13,100 nt of DNA from an uncultured Bacilli bacterium. GTDB lineage: Bacteria > Bacillota_I > Bacilli_A > RF39 > UBA660. The position numbers were made by a program, and so were the translations under genes. Below, one piece after another: positions 6,988-13,100 of this stretch; the stretch's first letter is position 1, and each line of letters opens with the position of its first letter. The stretch lies in contig CANPYU010000017.1 of the NCBI GenBank assembly GCA_947588665.1, positions 1 through 13,100 of the forward strand, written 5' to 3'. The notes under the pieces are model-generated. The model was not told the DNA's origin, did not search any database, and saw only the letters and a program-made list of their open reading frames with translations.

Positions 6988-7025
6988 CTAATCCATACTT
7001 TGTCACTTGACTATGTATGGATTAG
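6988..7025 (-). repeat. 11-bp perfect inverted repeat spanning the end of the lectin-like gene
   Basis: CTAATCCATAC (6988-6998) and GTATGGATTAG (7015-7025) flank a 16-base loop that contains the TGA stop and a smaller GTCA/TGAC symmetry. The coding arm encodes the terminal Asn-Pro-Tyr. On the minus strand the hairpin is followed by AAAACATTTTTT, so it may assist termination. Alternatively it is a DNA structural signal. Confidence 0.7.
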
Positions 7026-8259
7026 TATTACTTCCCTTTGTTTGTCCTGGATTTGGAACTGTGAACTTTGTATCAGCCTTCAGATTTATTACTGGGTGCA
7101 CACCAAATAGGCTACCTACACCTGTACTATTGATGCTGCCATTTATATCTACATAACATACGACAGCAGCGCTGCCGCTAAAGCGATATGAAGACATTGT
7201 CCAATAATTTTGATTTGTATACAACCAATATTCTGTGTTATTTTGTCCTCCATATCCTCCAGCATATAGTACTTCATCCATCGTTATTAAGCCCACTGGA
7301 TTTGTTAATTTATTATTTCCTTCTATTTTCTTTCCACCAAATATTATTCCTTCAGCATTTGAGCCTGTAAATAAATCATATGTTCTTGAATCATCATCTC
7401 CACATTTTAATGTTGGCTCTTGTCCCGTTGTATCCCAACCTGAAGCTCCTGTTTTCCATACTCTATGTGCTCCAGCATAGGCTGTCTGTTGGTTTCCATA
7501 TCCATTACCTATATATCCGTTATTATGGGTTTTATCTATTCGCCTATCATTACAAAAGCCTGTTTCTATATCTATTTTATTACTTAATGTACTTAATTTT
7601 GTTTTTTCTCTATACCATTTATCTATTTCTGTTTTTATATCACTATCTATATTATTCGCATGAGCTGGTTTATTTGTTCCATTTCTATATGAGTCAGTTA
7701 TTCCTAAACTTCCTTCTGATGAAGCGCTTCCATCGCTCTTCGTCCCATACATATATCCTACATATTTATTATCATTATAATACGTATTATAAGCACTAGT
7801 ACCTATTTGAGTTATATCTGTATTTATTGCAGAATATGTATTTACTCCAGAAGTTGTTGTTCCTGCATATATTAATCTTATTGTTCCATTGCCATTTATT
7901 CGAATTATTCTCCACCATATATCTTTGTTATCAGTTGTTTGGCCGAATTTTATCCAATTATTATTTATTGTCCCTCTATACACATAACTTGTTCCATAAT
8001 CATCTTCAGCTTCAAATATTCCATTTTGCTTCATATTATTAACAGTATTATTACTATAACATTTATCAAGAGAACTGTCACAACTTGGACCTGTTATTGT
8101 ATTTATTTGCTGGCCTGTTGACTGACCTATTATTTCTTTATTAAGCAATTGAATTTTATTAAACCATACATAACATTTATCATTTTTGTTTAGGGTTGTA
8201 AATACAAAGTTATTGTCTATGTTGGTTAAGACATTTTTTAATTTTTGTGTTCCTCGCAT
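7003..8259 (-). CDS. C-terminal part of a frameshifted, membrane-anchored C-type-lectin-like secreted protein
   Basis: A 418-residue open frame. It contains blocks I recognise from a large secreted paralogous family of gut Firmicutes: a cysteine-bearing DKCYVWF segment, IWWRIIRINGNGTIRLIYAG, LITMDEVLYAGG, YWTMSSYRF, and the GVHPVINLKADTKF ending (usually GVRPVINLKAD). The C-terminal region resembles the DUF6273/FGE-like C-type-lectin fold; this is recollection, not a search. Base composition is visibly less AT-rich than in neighbouring genes, above all over residues about 345-385. The ATG at 8259 is probably not the true start: upstream codons in this frame read PASEYELDTEKSYC, which belongs to the same protein and joins the ORF at 8280-8498 through a one-base shift. 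As it stands, the fragment lacks an export signal. Confidence 0.75.
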   Translation of the reverse strand: MRGTQKLKNVLTNIDNNFVFTTLNKNDKCYVWFNKIQLLNKEIIGQSTGQQINTITGPSCDSSLDKCYSNNTVNNMKQNGIFEAEDDYGTSYVYRGTINNNWIKFGQTTDNKDIWWRIIRINGNGTIRLIYAGTTTSGVNTYSAINTDITQIGTSAYNTYYNDNKYVGYMYGTKSDGSASSEGSLGITDSYRNGTNKPAHANNIDSDIKTEIDKWYREKTKLSTLSNKIDIETGFCNDRRIDKTHNNGYIGNGYGNQQTAYAGAHRVWKTGASGWDTTGQEPTLKCGDDDSRTYDLFTGSNAEGIIFGGKKIEGNNKLTNPVGLITMDEVLYAGGYGGQNNTEYWLYTNQNYWTMSSYRFSGSAAVVCYVDINGSINSTGVGSLFGVHPVINLKADTKFTVPNPGQTKGSNTNPYIVK

Positions 8260-8279
8260 ACAATAACTTTTTTCTGTGT

Positions 8280-8498
8280 CTAGTTCATATTCACTGGCAG
8301 GGGCATTTTATTTATTGGTGTTTCTTGGCCATCACTTTCAACTGTAAACATAGCTATACTATTTGTTTCTTGTTTTGCTATATTATCTATTTTTAATTTA
8401 TATTCTTTTTCATTGTTATTAAAAACTATAATACTTAATAGTATTACTAAAACAGATAGACTAAGTGCTATCAAAGACTTTTTAAATTTAAATTCCAT
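8280..8498 (-). CDS. N-terminal signal-anchor part of the frameshifted lectin-like protein
   Basis: From ATG at 8498, with GAGGAG a few bases upstream, the frame encodes 72 residues. Residues about 7-26 form one membrane segment (SLIALSLSVLVILLSIIVF), followed by an extracellular stalk reading TVESDGQETPINKMP. The frame then enters six out-of-register codons (LPVNMN) and stops at TAG (8280-8282). Adding one C to the CCCC run at 8300-8303 joins KMP directly to PASEYELDTEKSYC and the 418-residue frame. This rebuilds a protein of about 498 residues with the domain order usual for this family. An upstream in-frame ATG at 8573 has no ribosome binding site. The break is either a real inactivating indel or a sequencing/assembly error. 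Confidence 0.75.
   Translation of the reverse strand: MEFKFKKSLIALSLSVLVILLSIIVFNNNEKEYKLKIDNIAKQETNSIAMFTVESDGQETPINKMPLPVNMN
8300..8303 (-). other. Frameshift site in a four-base homopolymer
   Basis: The plus strand reads GGGG (CCCC in the coding sense). A one-base insertion here restores a single frame from 8498 to 7003. The context is not a classical programmed slippery site. Confidence 0.75.
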
Positions 8499-8604
8499 GT
8501 TTTCTCCTCTTATTCTTTGTCTATTATAACTTATATGCTCTAACTTTTCATTATAATCGACAAAACATAGCAAAACTTATTATATTTTTCTATGTTATAT
8601 TTCT

Positions 8605-8633
8605 AATATACAATATTATTAATATTTTTTCAA
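8605..8633 (-). promoter_or_regulatory. Promoter of the lectin-like gene
   Basis: Minus-strand TTGAAA (8628-8633), a 17-bp spacer and TATATT (8605-8610), giving a leader of about 100 nt before the ATG at 8498. The upstream flank TAAAAAAATACTTGA also occurs at the promoter of the transposase gene. Confidence 0.65.
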
Positions 8634-8659
8634 GTATTTTTTTAAATATTTAAGTATAT

Positions 8660-8684
8660 AAAAAAATCCAGTTTTTGCTGGATT
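8660..8684 (-). terminator. Strong intrinsic terminator of the secG-SNF2 unit
   Basis: Minus-strand AATCCAG and CTGGATT pair around CAAAAA and are followed by a T-run. The hairpin starts at the SNF2 stop codon. Confidence 0.9.
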
Positions 8685-11600
8685 ATTCTTGATTGTAAGA
8701 AAGTAATTCTTTAAATTCTTCTTCGGTTAGAGATGTTAAGTTTTCAGTATTTGTATTACCTTCAATAATATTATCACTTAGAATTTTCTTTTTTTCTTGT
8801 AATTCTAATATTCTTTCTTCGATTGTTCCTTTGGTTATTAATCTATTTACAATAACTTTTTTAGTTTGACCAATTCTATGGGTTCTATCTGTTGCTTGAT
8901 TTTCTGCTTGAGGGTTCCACCAAATATCTAAATGAATTACTATATCCGCACTAGTAAGATTAAGACCTGTTCCTCCGGATTTTAAAGTTATTAAGAAACA
9001 ACTTGTATTATCACTATTGAATTTATCTACTAATAAAACTCTTTGGGAACCTTTAACTGAACCATCTATGGAATAGTAACTTATGTTATGTTTTTCAAAT
9101 TCTATTTTTACTAAGTCTAATATTCTTTTAAAACTAGAAAATATTAATATTTTATGTTTTTCTTTGATATAATCGGCGACTATTTCTACTAGTTTAGTTA
9201 TTTTAATAGCTTCATTATTATAATTTTCATATAATACTTGAGGCGCTATACAAATTTCTCTTAATTTAGTTAAAAGAGTTAAAACTTTAAATCGAGCTTT
9301 TTGATATCCTTCTTGTTCAATTATTTCATTTATTTCTTTTTCTGTTTCTTTTAGAACACTTAAATATAATTTCTTTTGATTATCGGGTAGTTCTAAATAT
9401 ATATTATTTTCTATTTTATCTGGTAAGTCTTTTATTACATCACTTTTTTTACGTCTTAATATAAAGGGTTTTATTTGATTATTAAGTTTAGCTAATCTTT
9501 CTAAATCTTCTTTTTTAATATCACTGATATGATATTTTTCTCTAAATTTTTGCACACTGTTTAAGTAACCAGGCATTAAAAAGTCAAAGATACTCCAAAG
9601 TTCGGTAATTGAATTTTCTAAAGGGGTACCAGTTAACGCGATTTTAGTTTTACTATTTAATTCTTTTAGGGATTTAGTAATACCTGCTTGATAATTTTTA
9701 ATATATTGAGCTTCATCAATAACACAAACTTCAAAATTTATTTCTTTATAATATTCTAAATCATTTCTTAATAAACCATAAGAAGTTATATAAATATTAA
9801 TATCCTCTTTTAGAGTATTTAATCTTTTAGTTTTATTATCACTGATAGTTTTATATTTTAATTCAGAACCAAATTTATCAAATTCTTTTTTCCAGTTATA
9901 AACTAAAGAAGTAGGGCATACGATTAAAATTTTGGCATCTTTTGTGCTTTTTAAAACTTCTTTAATAAAATAAATTGTTTGAATACTTTTACCTAAACCC
10001 ATTTCATCGGCAAGTATTCCACCTAAATCACATTTATAAATAGTATATAACCATTTAATACCTAATTTTTGATAATCTCTTAATATTTCATTATCTTTTT
10101 TAGAAAATTTAAGAGATATATTTTGATAAGTTTTAAAGTTGTTAATAAACTCATTAAATACATTGTTGGTAGTTATATCTTTATAAACATTATTTTTTAA
10201 AGAATCAATATATAAAGCTTTATATTTAGGTATTTCAATATTAGTAGTTAAATTATTATAATTTATTTCTAAATCATCAATTAAAGAATTTAAATCTTGT
10301 AATTCCGTATTATCTTCTAAGTTTATTAAATCACCATTTTTTAGTTTATGATAAGTTTTTTTACTTTTTAGAGAATTAAAGATATCTTTTAATTCATTCA
10401 TATCAATATTATCAATATTAAAATTAAAAGACATAATTCCTGATGTACCTATACTAAAATCTTTACTTATATTACTTTTTTTAATTAAATTAGTATTATT
10501 TATTTTTTTACTAGTATAGATAGTATATTTTTGAGATAAAAAAGTAAGACCATTTTCTAGAAAATTACCTAATTCATCAATATCTTCAATAATTAATTTA
10601 TCTTTCGTCGGAATAAAATGATAGTTAACTAAATCTTTTAATATTTCTTCTTCATAATTATAATCACGAATTATATCTTGGGTGTTAGTTAATAAATTTA
10701 TTTTTTGATTACCATATGATATTTCTGCTTTACAAGTTAATATATTATCAAAATCAAAATATAATTCACAGGTTGGTTTAATGGTTAAATCAATATTAGT
10801 TATCGACTCAGATAATTCTAGTTTATCTTTAATATCACCTAAAATACTGTGATTAAATTTATCAAAGTCTTCTTTTTTAAAGATTAATGTGTCCATATCT
10901 CTTTTATATAATTCTAATATTAAACGGCGATATTTTTCAGGAATAACATATATAATATTATTATTATAAATATATTTTAAATTTTGAGTTAAAATAGTTA
11001 ATTCTTTGATATTATTAAGTTTTAATTCATAATCATTATCTTTATTTAAGTTTAATTTAAAAGTCGTTGGTAAATCACTCATAATATCTTTTACTTGTTC
11101 ACCATTAATTTTTAATTTATTAAGAGGAATGTTTTCAATTAAATATTGAAAATCACGGTCATGAAGAGTAAATACATCACTTCCAGCATAGTTTTTGGTT
11201 TCAATACTAAATAAATATTCAATTATTTTAGCATCGGAAGCATCAAAATAATACTTATTTTTATTGTAAGTAAATTTAGTACCAAAAATGTAATCTCCTC
11301 CATTAGTGTAAGCTTTAATAAAATTTTCGAGTTTATTTTTCGTATTTAAAACATAAAGTTTAGATGTTCCAAGACTTAGACGATAATTAATCATATTATC
11401 ATAAAATATAATATTTAGTTCAACATTCATTTTTTCTTTGATATTTATATTAGTTGAGGGTTTATAAAATAAATCTAATATTTCTGATGTTTCTTTATAT
11501 AAATCTCGGATTTCATAACGATAAAACAAATTTCGATAATAAAGTAGGCAGGCGGCTAGATGTTTACAAGTATGATAATTATTATATTGGGGACAAGTAC

Positions 11601-11808
11601 ATGTTCCTTTATAAATTTCAAAGCCATTACTTTCAATTGTAACATCATATATTTTAGAACTATTTGATGAGTCAACATAAAAAAGATGAACAAAGTGGTT
11701 TTGCTCTTGATAAGTTCTAATATAGTCTATATAACTTGGTGGGTACACTCTTCCTTTATATAAAGAATCAGTGCCAATTACTTTATTTAAATAATTATAA
11801 TAATACAT
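8683..11808 (-). CDS. SWIM zinc-finger SNF2-family DNA-dependent ATPase/helicase
   Basis: A 1041-residue cytoplasmic protein. The N-terminus carries a SWIM zinc finger, Cys70-x-Cys72...Cys81-x-His83 (CTCPQYNNYHTCKH). Residues about 100-560 are the poorly conserved SNF2-associated region. The SNF2 motor follows: Walker A DEMGLGKS (601-608), DEAQ box (698-701), LTGTP (725-729), GGTGLNLT (945-952) and QATDRTHRIGQ (971-981). All key motor motifs are intact, and the length fits the bacterial SWIM-SNF2 class. These proteins translocate on duplex DNA and are linked to transcription recycling, repair or defence; the precise role here is unknown. AGAGGAT precedes the ATG by about five bases, within the 9-bp gap after the secG stop, so the gene is translated from the secG transcript and ends at a strong terminator. 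No restriction or defence partners are adjacent. Confidence 0.95.
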   Translation of the reverse strand: MYYYNYLNKVIGTDSLYKGRVYPPSYIDYIRTYQEQNHFVHLFYVDSSNSSKIYDVTIESNGFEIYKGTCTCPQYNNYHTCKHLAACLLYYRNLFYRYEIRDLYKETSEILDLFYKPSTNINIKEKMNVELNIIFYDNMINYRLSLGTSKLYVLNTKNKLENFIKAYTNGGDYIFGTKFTYNKNKYYFDASDAKIIEYLFSIETKNYAGSDVFTLHDRDFQYLIENIPLNKLKINGEQVKDIMSDLPTTFKLNLNKDNDYELKLNNIKELTILTQNLKYIYNNNIIYVIPEKYRRLILELYKRDMDTLIFKKEDFDKFNHSILGDIKDKLELSESITNIDLTIKPTCELYFDFDNILTCKAEISYGNQKINLLTNTQDIIRDYNYEEEILKDLVNYHFIPTKDKLIIEDIDELGNFLENGLTFLSQKYTIYTSKKINNTNLIKKSNISKDFSIGTSGIMSFNFNIDNIDMNELKDIFNSLKSKKTYHKLKNGDLINLEDNTELQDLNSLIDDLEINYNNLTTNIEIPKYKALYIDSLKNNVYKDITTNNVFNEFINNFKTYQNISLKFSKKDNEILRDYQKLGIKWLYTIYKCDLGGILADEMGLGKSIQTIYFIKEVLKSTKDAKILIVCPTSLVYNWKKEFDKFGSELKYKTISDNKTKRLNTLKEDINIYITSYGLLRNDLEYYKEINFEVCVIDEAQYIKNYQAGITKSLKELNSKTKIALTGTPLENSITELWSIFDFLMPGYLNSVQKFREKYHISDIKKEDLERLAKLNNQIKPFILRRKKSDVIKDLPDKIENNIYLELPDNQKKLYLSVLKETEKEINEIIEQEGYQKARFKVLTLLTKLREICIAPQVLYENYNNEAIKITKLVEIVADYIKEKHKILIFSSFKRILDLVKIEFEKHNISYYSIDGSVKGSQRVLLVDKFNSDNTSCFLITLKSGGTGLNLTSADIVIHLDIWWNPQAENQATDRTHRIGQTKKVIVNRLITKGTIEERILELQEKKKILSDNIIEGNTNTENLTSLTEEEFKELLSYNQE

Positions 11809-11817
11809 TTATCCTCT

Positions 11818-12036
11818 TTATTTTAAGAAAATAATTAAAGAGATAACAAAGAAAAGAATTCCTAAAACGAAAGTTAGACGACTAATAAATAATTCAAAGC
11901 CTCTTTCTTTCATGTTTTGAAATAATACTTCATTCCCACCTGAAATTATTTGACCACCATCACTCGCTTTATTACTTTGAAGTAATACAACGGCAATTAT
12001 TAAAACTGATATTATTAATAAAATTGTTTCTAACAT
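11818..12036 (-). CDS. secG: Preprotein translocase subunit SecG
   Basis: A 72-residue membrane protein of the SecYEG channel, which aids protein export across the cytoplasmic membrane. The layout is typical: a first membrane segment (about 2-20, LETILLIISVLIIAVVLLQ), the conserved LLQSNKASDGG and ISGGNEVLF cytoplasmic loop, Arg-rich ERGFELFISR, and a second membrane segment (about 54-71). Full length for the Gram-positive family. AAGGA lies about ten bases upstream of the ATG. It has its own promoter and is followed after 9 bp by the SNF2 gene, an unusual partner: in many Firmicutes secG is followed by rnr and smpB. Confidence 0.95.
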   Translation of the reverse strand: MLETILLIISVLIIAVVLLQSNKASDGGQIISGGNEVLFQNMKERGFELFISRLTFVLGILFFVISLIIFLK

Positions 12037-12068
12037 ATATAATCATTCCTTTTTTTATTTGTGTTCTT

Positions 12069-12097
12069 ATTATAGCATAAAATTTATAAGATGTACA
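12069..12097 (-). promoter_or_regulatory. Extended -10 promoter of secG
   Basis: Minus-strand TGTACA (12092-12097), a 17-bp spacer ending in TGC and a perfect TATAAT (12069-12074). The -35 is weak but the extended -10 compensates. Confidence 0.75.
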
Positions 12098-12130
12098 TTA
12101 TTTTTTTTGGTGGGTGTTAACAAGAGATAA

Positions 12131-12835
12131 TTATAAAGGCTTTTTCTTTATTTTATCATAGGGTCTTGGATATTCTTGGGGGGTCTTTTTTTCTTTTTGG
12201 ATAGTTATTAAAGTACGAGCACTATGTTCAATTGGGAGATTAAATTCTTTTATGGCTATTATACTCCCAAATAATTTAGTTAAAGTACTTTTGGTTTCTT
12301 CTATTTCATTATTTAATTTGCCTTTCATCGCGATAAATACTCCATTTATTTTAAGATAGGGAAGAGATAATTCCGTTAAAATGCGAAGAGGAGCAACTGC
12401 ACGTGAGGTTATAACATCAAAATATTCAATATATTTAACATCAAGATTTTCGGCTCGAGAGTTAATAGTAGTAATGTTTTTTAGATTTAATTTAGTTATA
12501 ACCGTATTTAAAAATGTTATCTTTTTATGATTAGAATCTAATAAAGTAATATCAAGATTAGGATATACTATTTTTAGGACAAGTCCAGGGAAGCCGGCAC
12601 CAGTTCCAATATCTAGAAGTTTTAGGTCTTTGGTTAAATCTAGGCTTTTACTTAAAGTTAAAGAGTCATAAAAATGTTTTAAATATATATCTTCATCTTT
12701 AGTTATGGCGGTTAAATTAAATTTTTGGTTATATTCTTTAAGTAAATTTTTATAAGTTTTTAAATTGTTTAATTGTTCTTCGGTTAAATTAATATTTAGT
12801 TTAGATAATTCTTTAATAAATTCATTAATAGACAT
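12131..12835 (-). CDS. rsmG: 16S rRNA (guanine-N7)-methyltransferase RsmG
   Basis: A 234-residue Rossmann-fold methyltransferase. The family methylates N7 of G527 of 16S rRNA in the small subunit using S-adenosylmethionine. Visible motifs are KFNLTAI (38-44), HFYDSL (54-59), the SAM-binding loop LDIGTGAGFPG (74-84), acidic LLDSNHKK (98-105), SRAVAPL (144-150), and the lysine-rich end YPRPYDKIKKKPL. Length matches the family. ATG at 12835 is chosen because AGGTG (12840-12844) is its ribosome binding site; an in-frame TTG at 12847 would place that site inside the gene. It diverges from a plus-strand transcription unit. Loss of this enzyme is known to give low-level streptomycin resistance in several bacteria. 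Confidence 0.95.
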   Translation of the reverse strand: MSINEFIKELSKLNINLTEEQLNNLKTYKNLLKEYNQKFNLTAITKDEDIYLKHFYDSLTLSKSLDLTKDLKLLDIGTGAGFPGLVLKIVYPNLDITLLDSNHKKITFLNTVITKLNLKNITTINSRAENLDVKYIEYFDVITSRAVAPLRILTELSLPYLKINGVFIAMKGKLNNEIEETKSTLTKLFGSIIAIKEFNLPIEHSARTLITIQKEKKTPQEYPRPYDKIKKKPL

Positions 12836-12885
12836 AATGCACCTCAATTTAATTGTATCATATTAATACTTTTTAGAAAAGATGT

Positions 12886-12913
12886 TTGCAAAAAGTTAAA
12901 GATATGGTATAAT
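12886..12913 (+). promoter_or_regulatory. Plus-strand promoter diverging from rsmG
   Basis: TTGCAA (12886-12891), a 16-bp spacer and a perfect TATAAT (12908-12913). On the other strand the same TTGCAA lies 17 bp from TATTAA, a weaker possible promoter for rsmG. Confidence 0.65.
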
Positions 12914-12919
12914 GTATAG

Positions 12920-13036
12920 AGATGAGGGAGACTTCATATAATAAAAAAGGGAAGGCTTAATTCTTCAATGTTGAGCACTTACTATGTTTTTGGTTAGCAC
13001 TTAATCTACTGAATGTAAATTGAGTGCATTTTTCTT
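12920..13036 (+). ncRNA. Candidate attenuator leader or small RNA
   Basis: About 115 nt between the plus-strand promoter and a terminator, with no ORF of useful size. AGACTTC and GAAGGCT can form a stem with one mismatch. GCACTTA occurs twice (12975-12981 and 12997-13003), and either copy can pair with the same downstream arm TGAGTGC (13021-13027). Only the second pairing yields the terminator hairpin. This is the architecture of a terminator/antiterminator switch, but it matches no riboswitch or leader family that I recognise. It could equally be an independent small RNA. Confidence 0.4.
12997..13034 (+). terminator. Intrinsic terminator in the plus-strand leader
   Basis: GCACTTAAT (12997-13005) pairs with ATTGAGTGC (13019-13027), nine pairs with one G-U, and is followed by ATTTTTCTT. 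Confidence 0.75.
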
Positions 13037-13075
13037 ATTATAGATTACTATATTACTAAAGTAAAAAGTAAGGCT

Positions 13076-13100
13076 ATGAGTAAGAAGATAATTATAATAA
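13076..13100 (+). CDS. Possible start of a plus-strand gene (8 codons, cut by window edge)
   Basis: ATG at 13076 opens a frame reading MSKKIIII to the window end, which could be a lysine-led membrane segment or a nucleotide-binding start. The upstream AAGTAAGG is a poor, closely spaced ribosome binding site. Too short to judge. If real, it would be the gene controlled by the leader at 12920-13036. Confidence 0.25.

Noticed and set aside
5672..6990. Complete insertion sequence around the PDDEXK transposase
   Set aside because: I could not find matching terminal inverted repeats or a target-site duplication flanking the gene.
7188..8121. A series of plus-strand open frames opposite the lectin-like gene
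   Set aside because: They are Leu/Tyr/His-rich shadows of the minus-strand gene, lack ribosome binding sites, and overlap each other in different frames.
12105..12175. Terminator after rsmG
   Set aside because: Only an imperfect AT-rich pairing with no following T-run; not strong enough to call.
1..13100. Mycoplasma-type code (TGA = Trp)
   Set aside because: Conserved tryptophans in RsmG-region neighbours, SNF2 and the lectin-like protein are TGG, no gene needs TGA read-through, and the lectin-like gene ends in TGA right after its usual C-terminus.
1..13100. CRISPR array, rRNA or reverse-transcriptase gene
   Set aside because: No regularly spaced repeats, no rRNA-like GC-rich conserved blocks, and no protein with reverse-transcriptase motifs were seen.

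Overview
The window is a strongly AT-rich, densely packed stretch of a low-GC Gram-positive-type bacterium. Family content (single-membrane SecG, lipoprotein signal, AGGAGG-type ribosome binding sites, PD-(D/E)XK 'Rpn' transposases, and a secreted C-type-lectin-like family I associate with uncultured gut Firmicutes) suggests an uncultured gut Bacilli/Clostridia relative or an RF39-like lineage. That placement is inference. TGG encodes Trp throughout and TGA closes one gene, so the code is standard rather than Mycoplasma-type. Every confident gene lies on the minus strand and reads right to left.

Right end (about 11.8-13.1 kb): rsmG (16S rRNA methyltransferase) is followed by secG (translocase subunit), which has its own extended -10 promoter. 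secG is tightly followed by a 1041-residue SWIM-SNF2 helicase that ends at a strong terminator. Diverging from rsmG on the plus strand is a promoter and a ~110-nt untranslated segment ending in a terminator. It carries two mutually exclusive copies of the terminator's 5' arm, so it may be an attenuator leader or a small RNA.

Middle (about 5.7-8.6 kb): an accessory stretch. A membrane-anchored, C-type-lectin-like secreted protein gene is split by a one-base frameshift at a four-base homopolymer. Its last coding segment looks like the hypervariable part of this family. Next come a PD-(D/E)XK nuclease-family transposase and a tandem duplicate of its C-terminal module standing as a separate small ORF. 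A second paralogue of the transposase is cut by the left edge of the window.

Left-centre (about 3.9-5.6 kb): a monocistronic lipoprotein with an excellent promoter and a palindromic terminator.

Left (about 0.3-3.9 kb): a compact operon with overlapping genes and one promoter. In order it encodes a radical SAM/HhH protein (the family paired with DUF4130 and linked to DNA repair or modification), a standalone DUF4130 protein, and a divergent GroEL-type chaperonin without GroES nearby. The radical SAM protein ends in a beta-clamp-binding-type motif, and its promoter overlaps a LexA-like sequence. Together these suggest a damage-linked nucleic-acid maturation unit with an attached chaperonin. 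This operon and the frameshifted lectin-like gene are the most interesting parts of the window.
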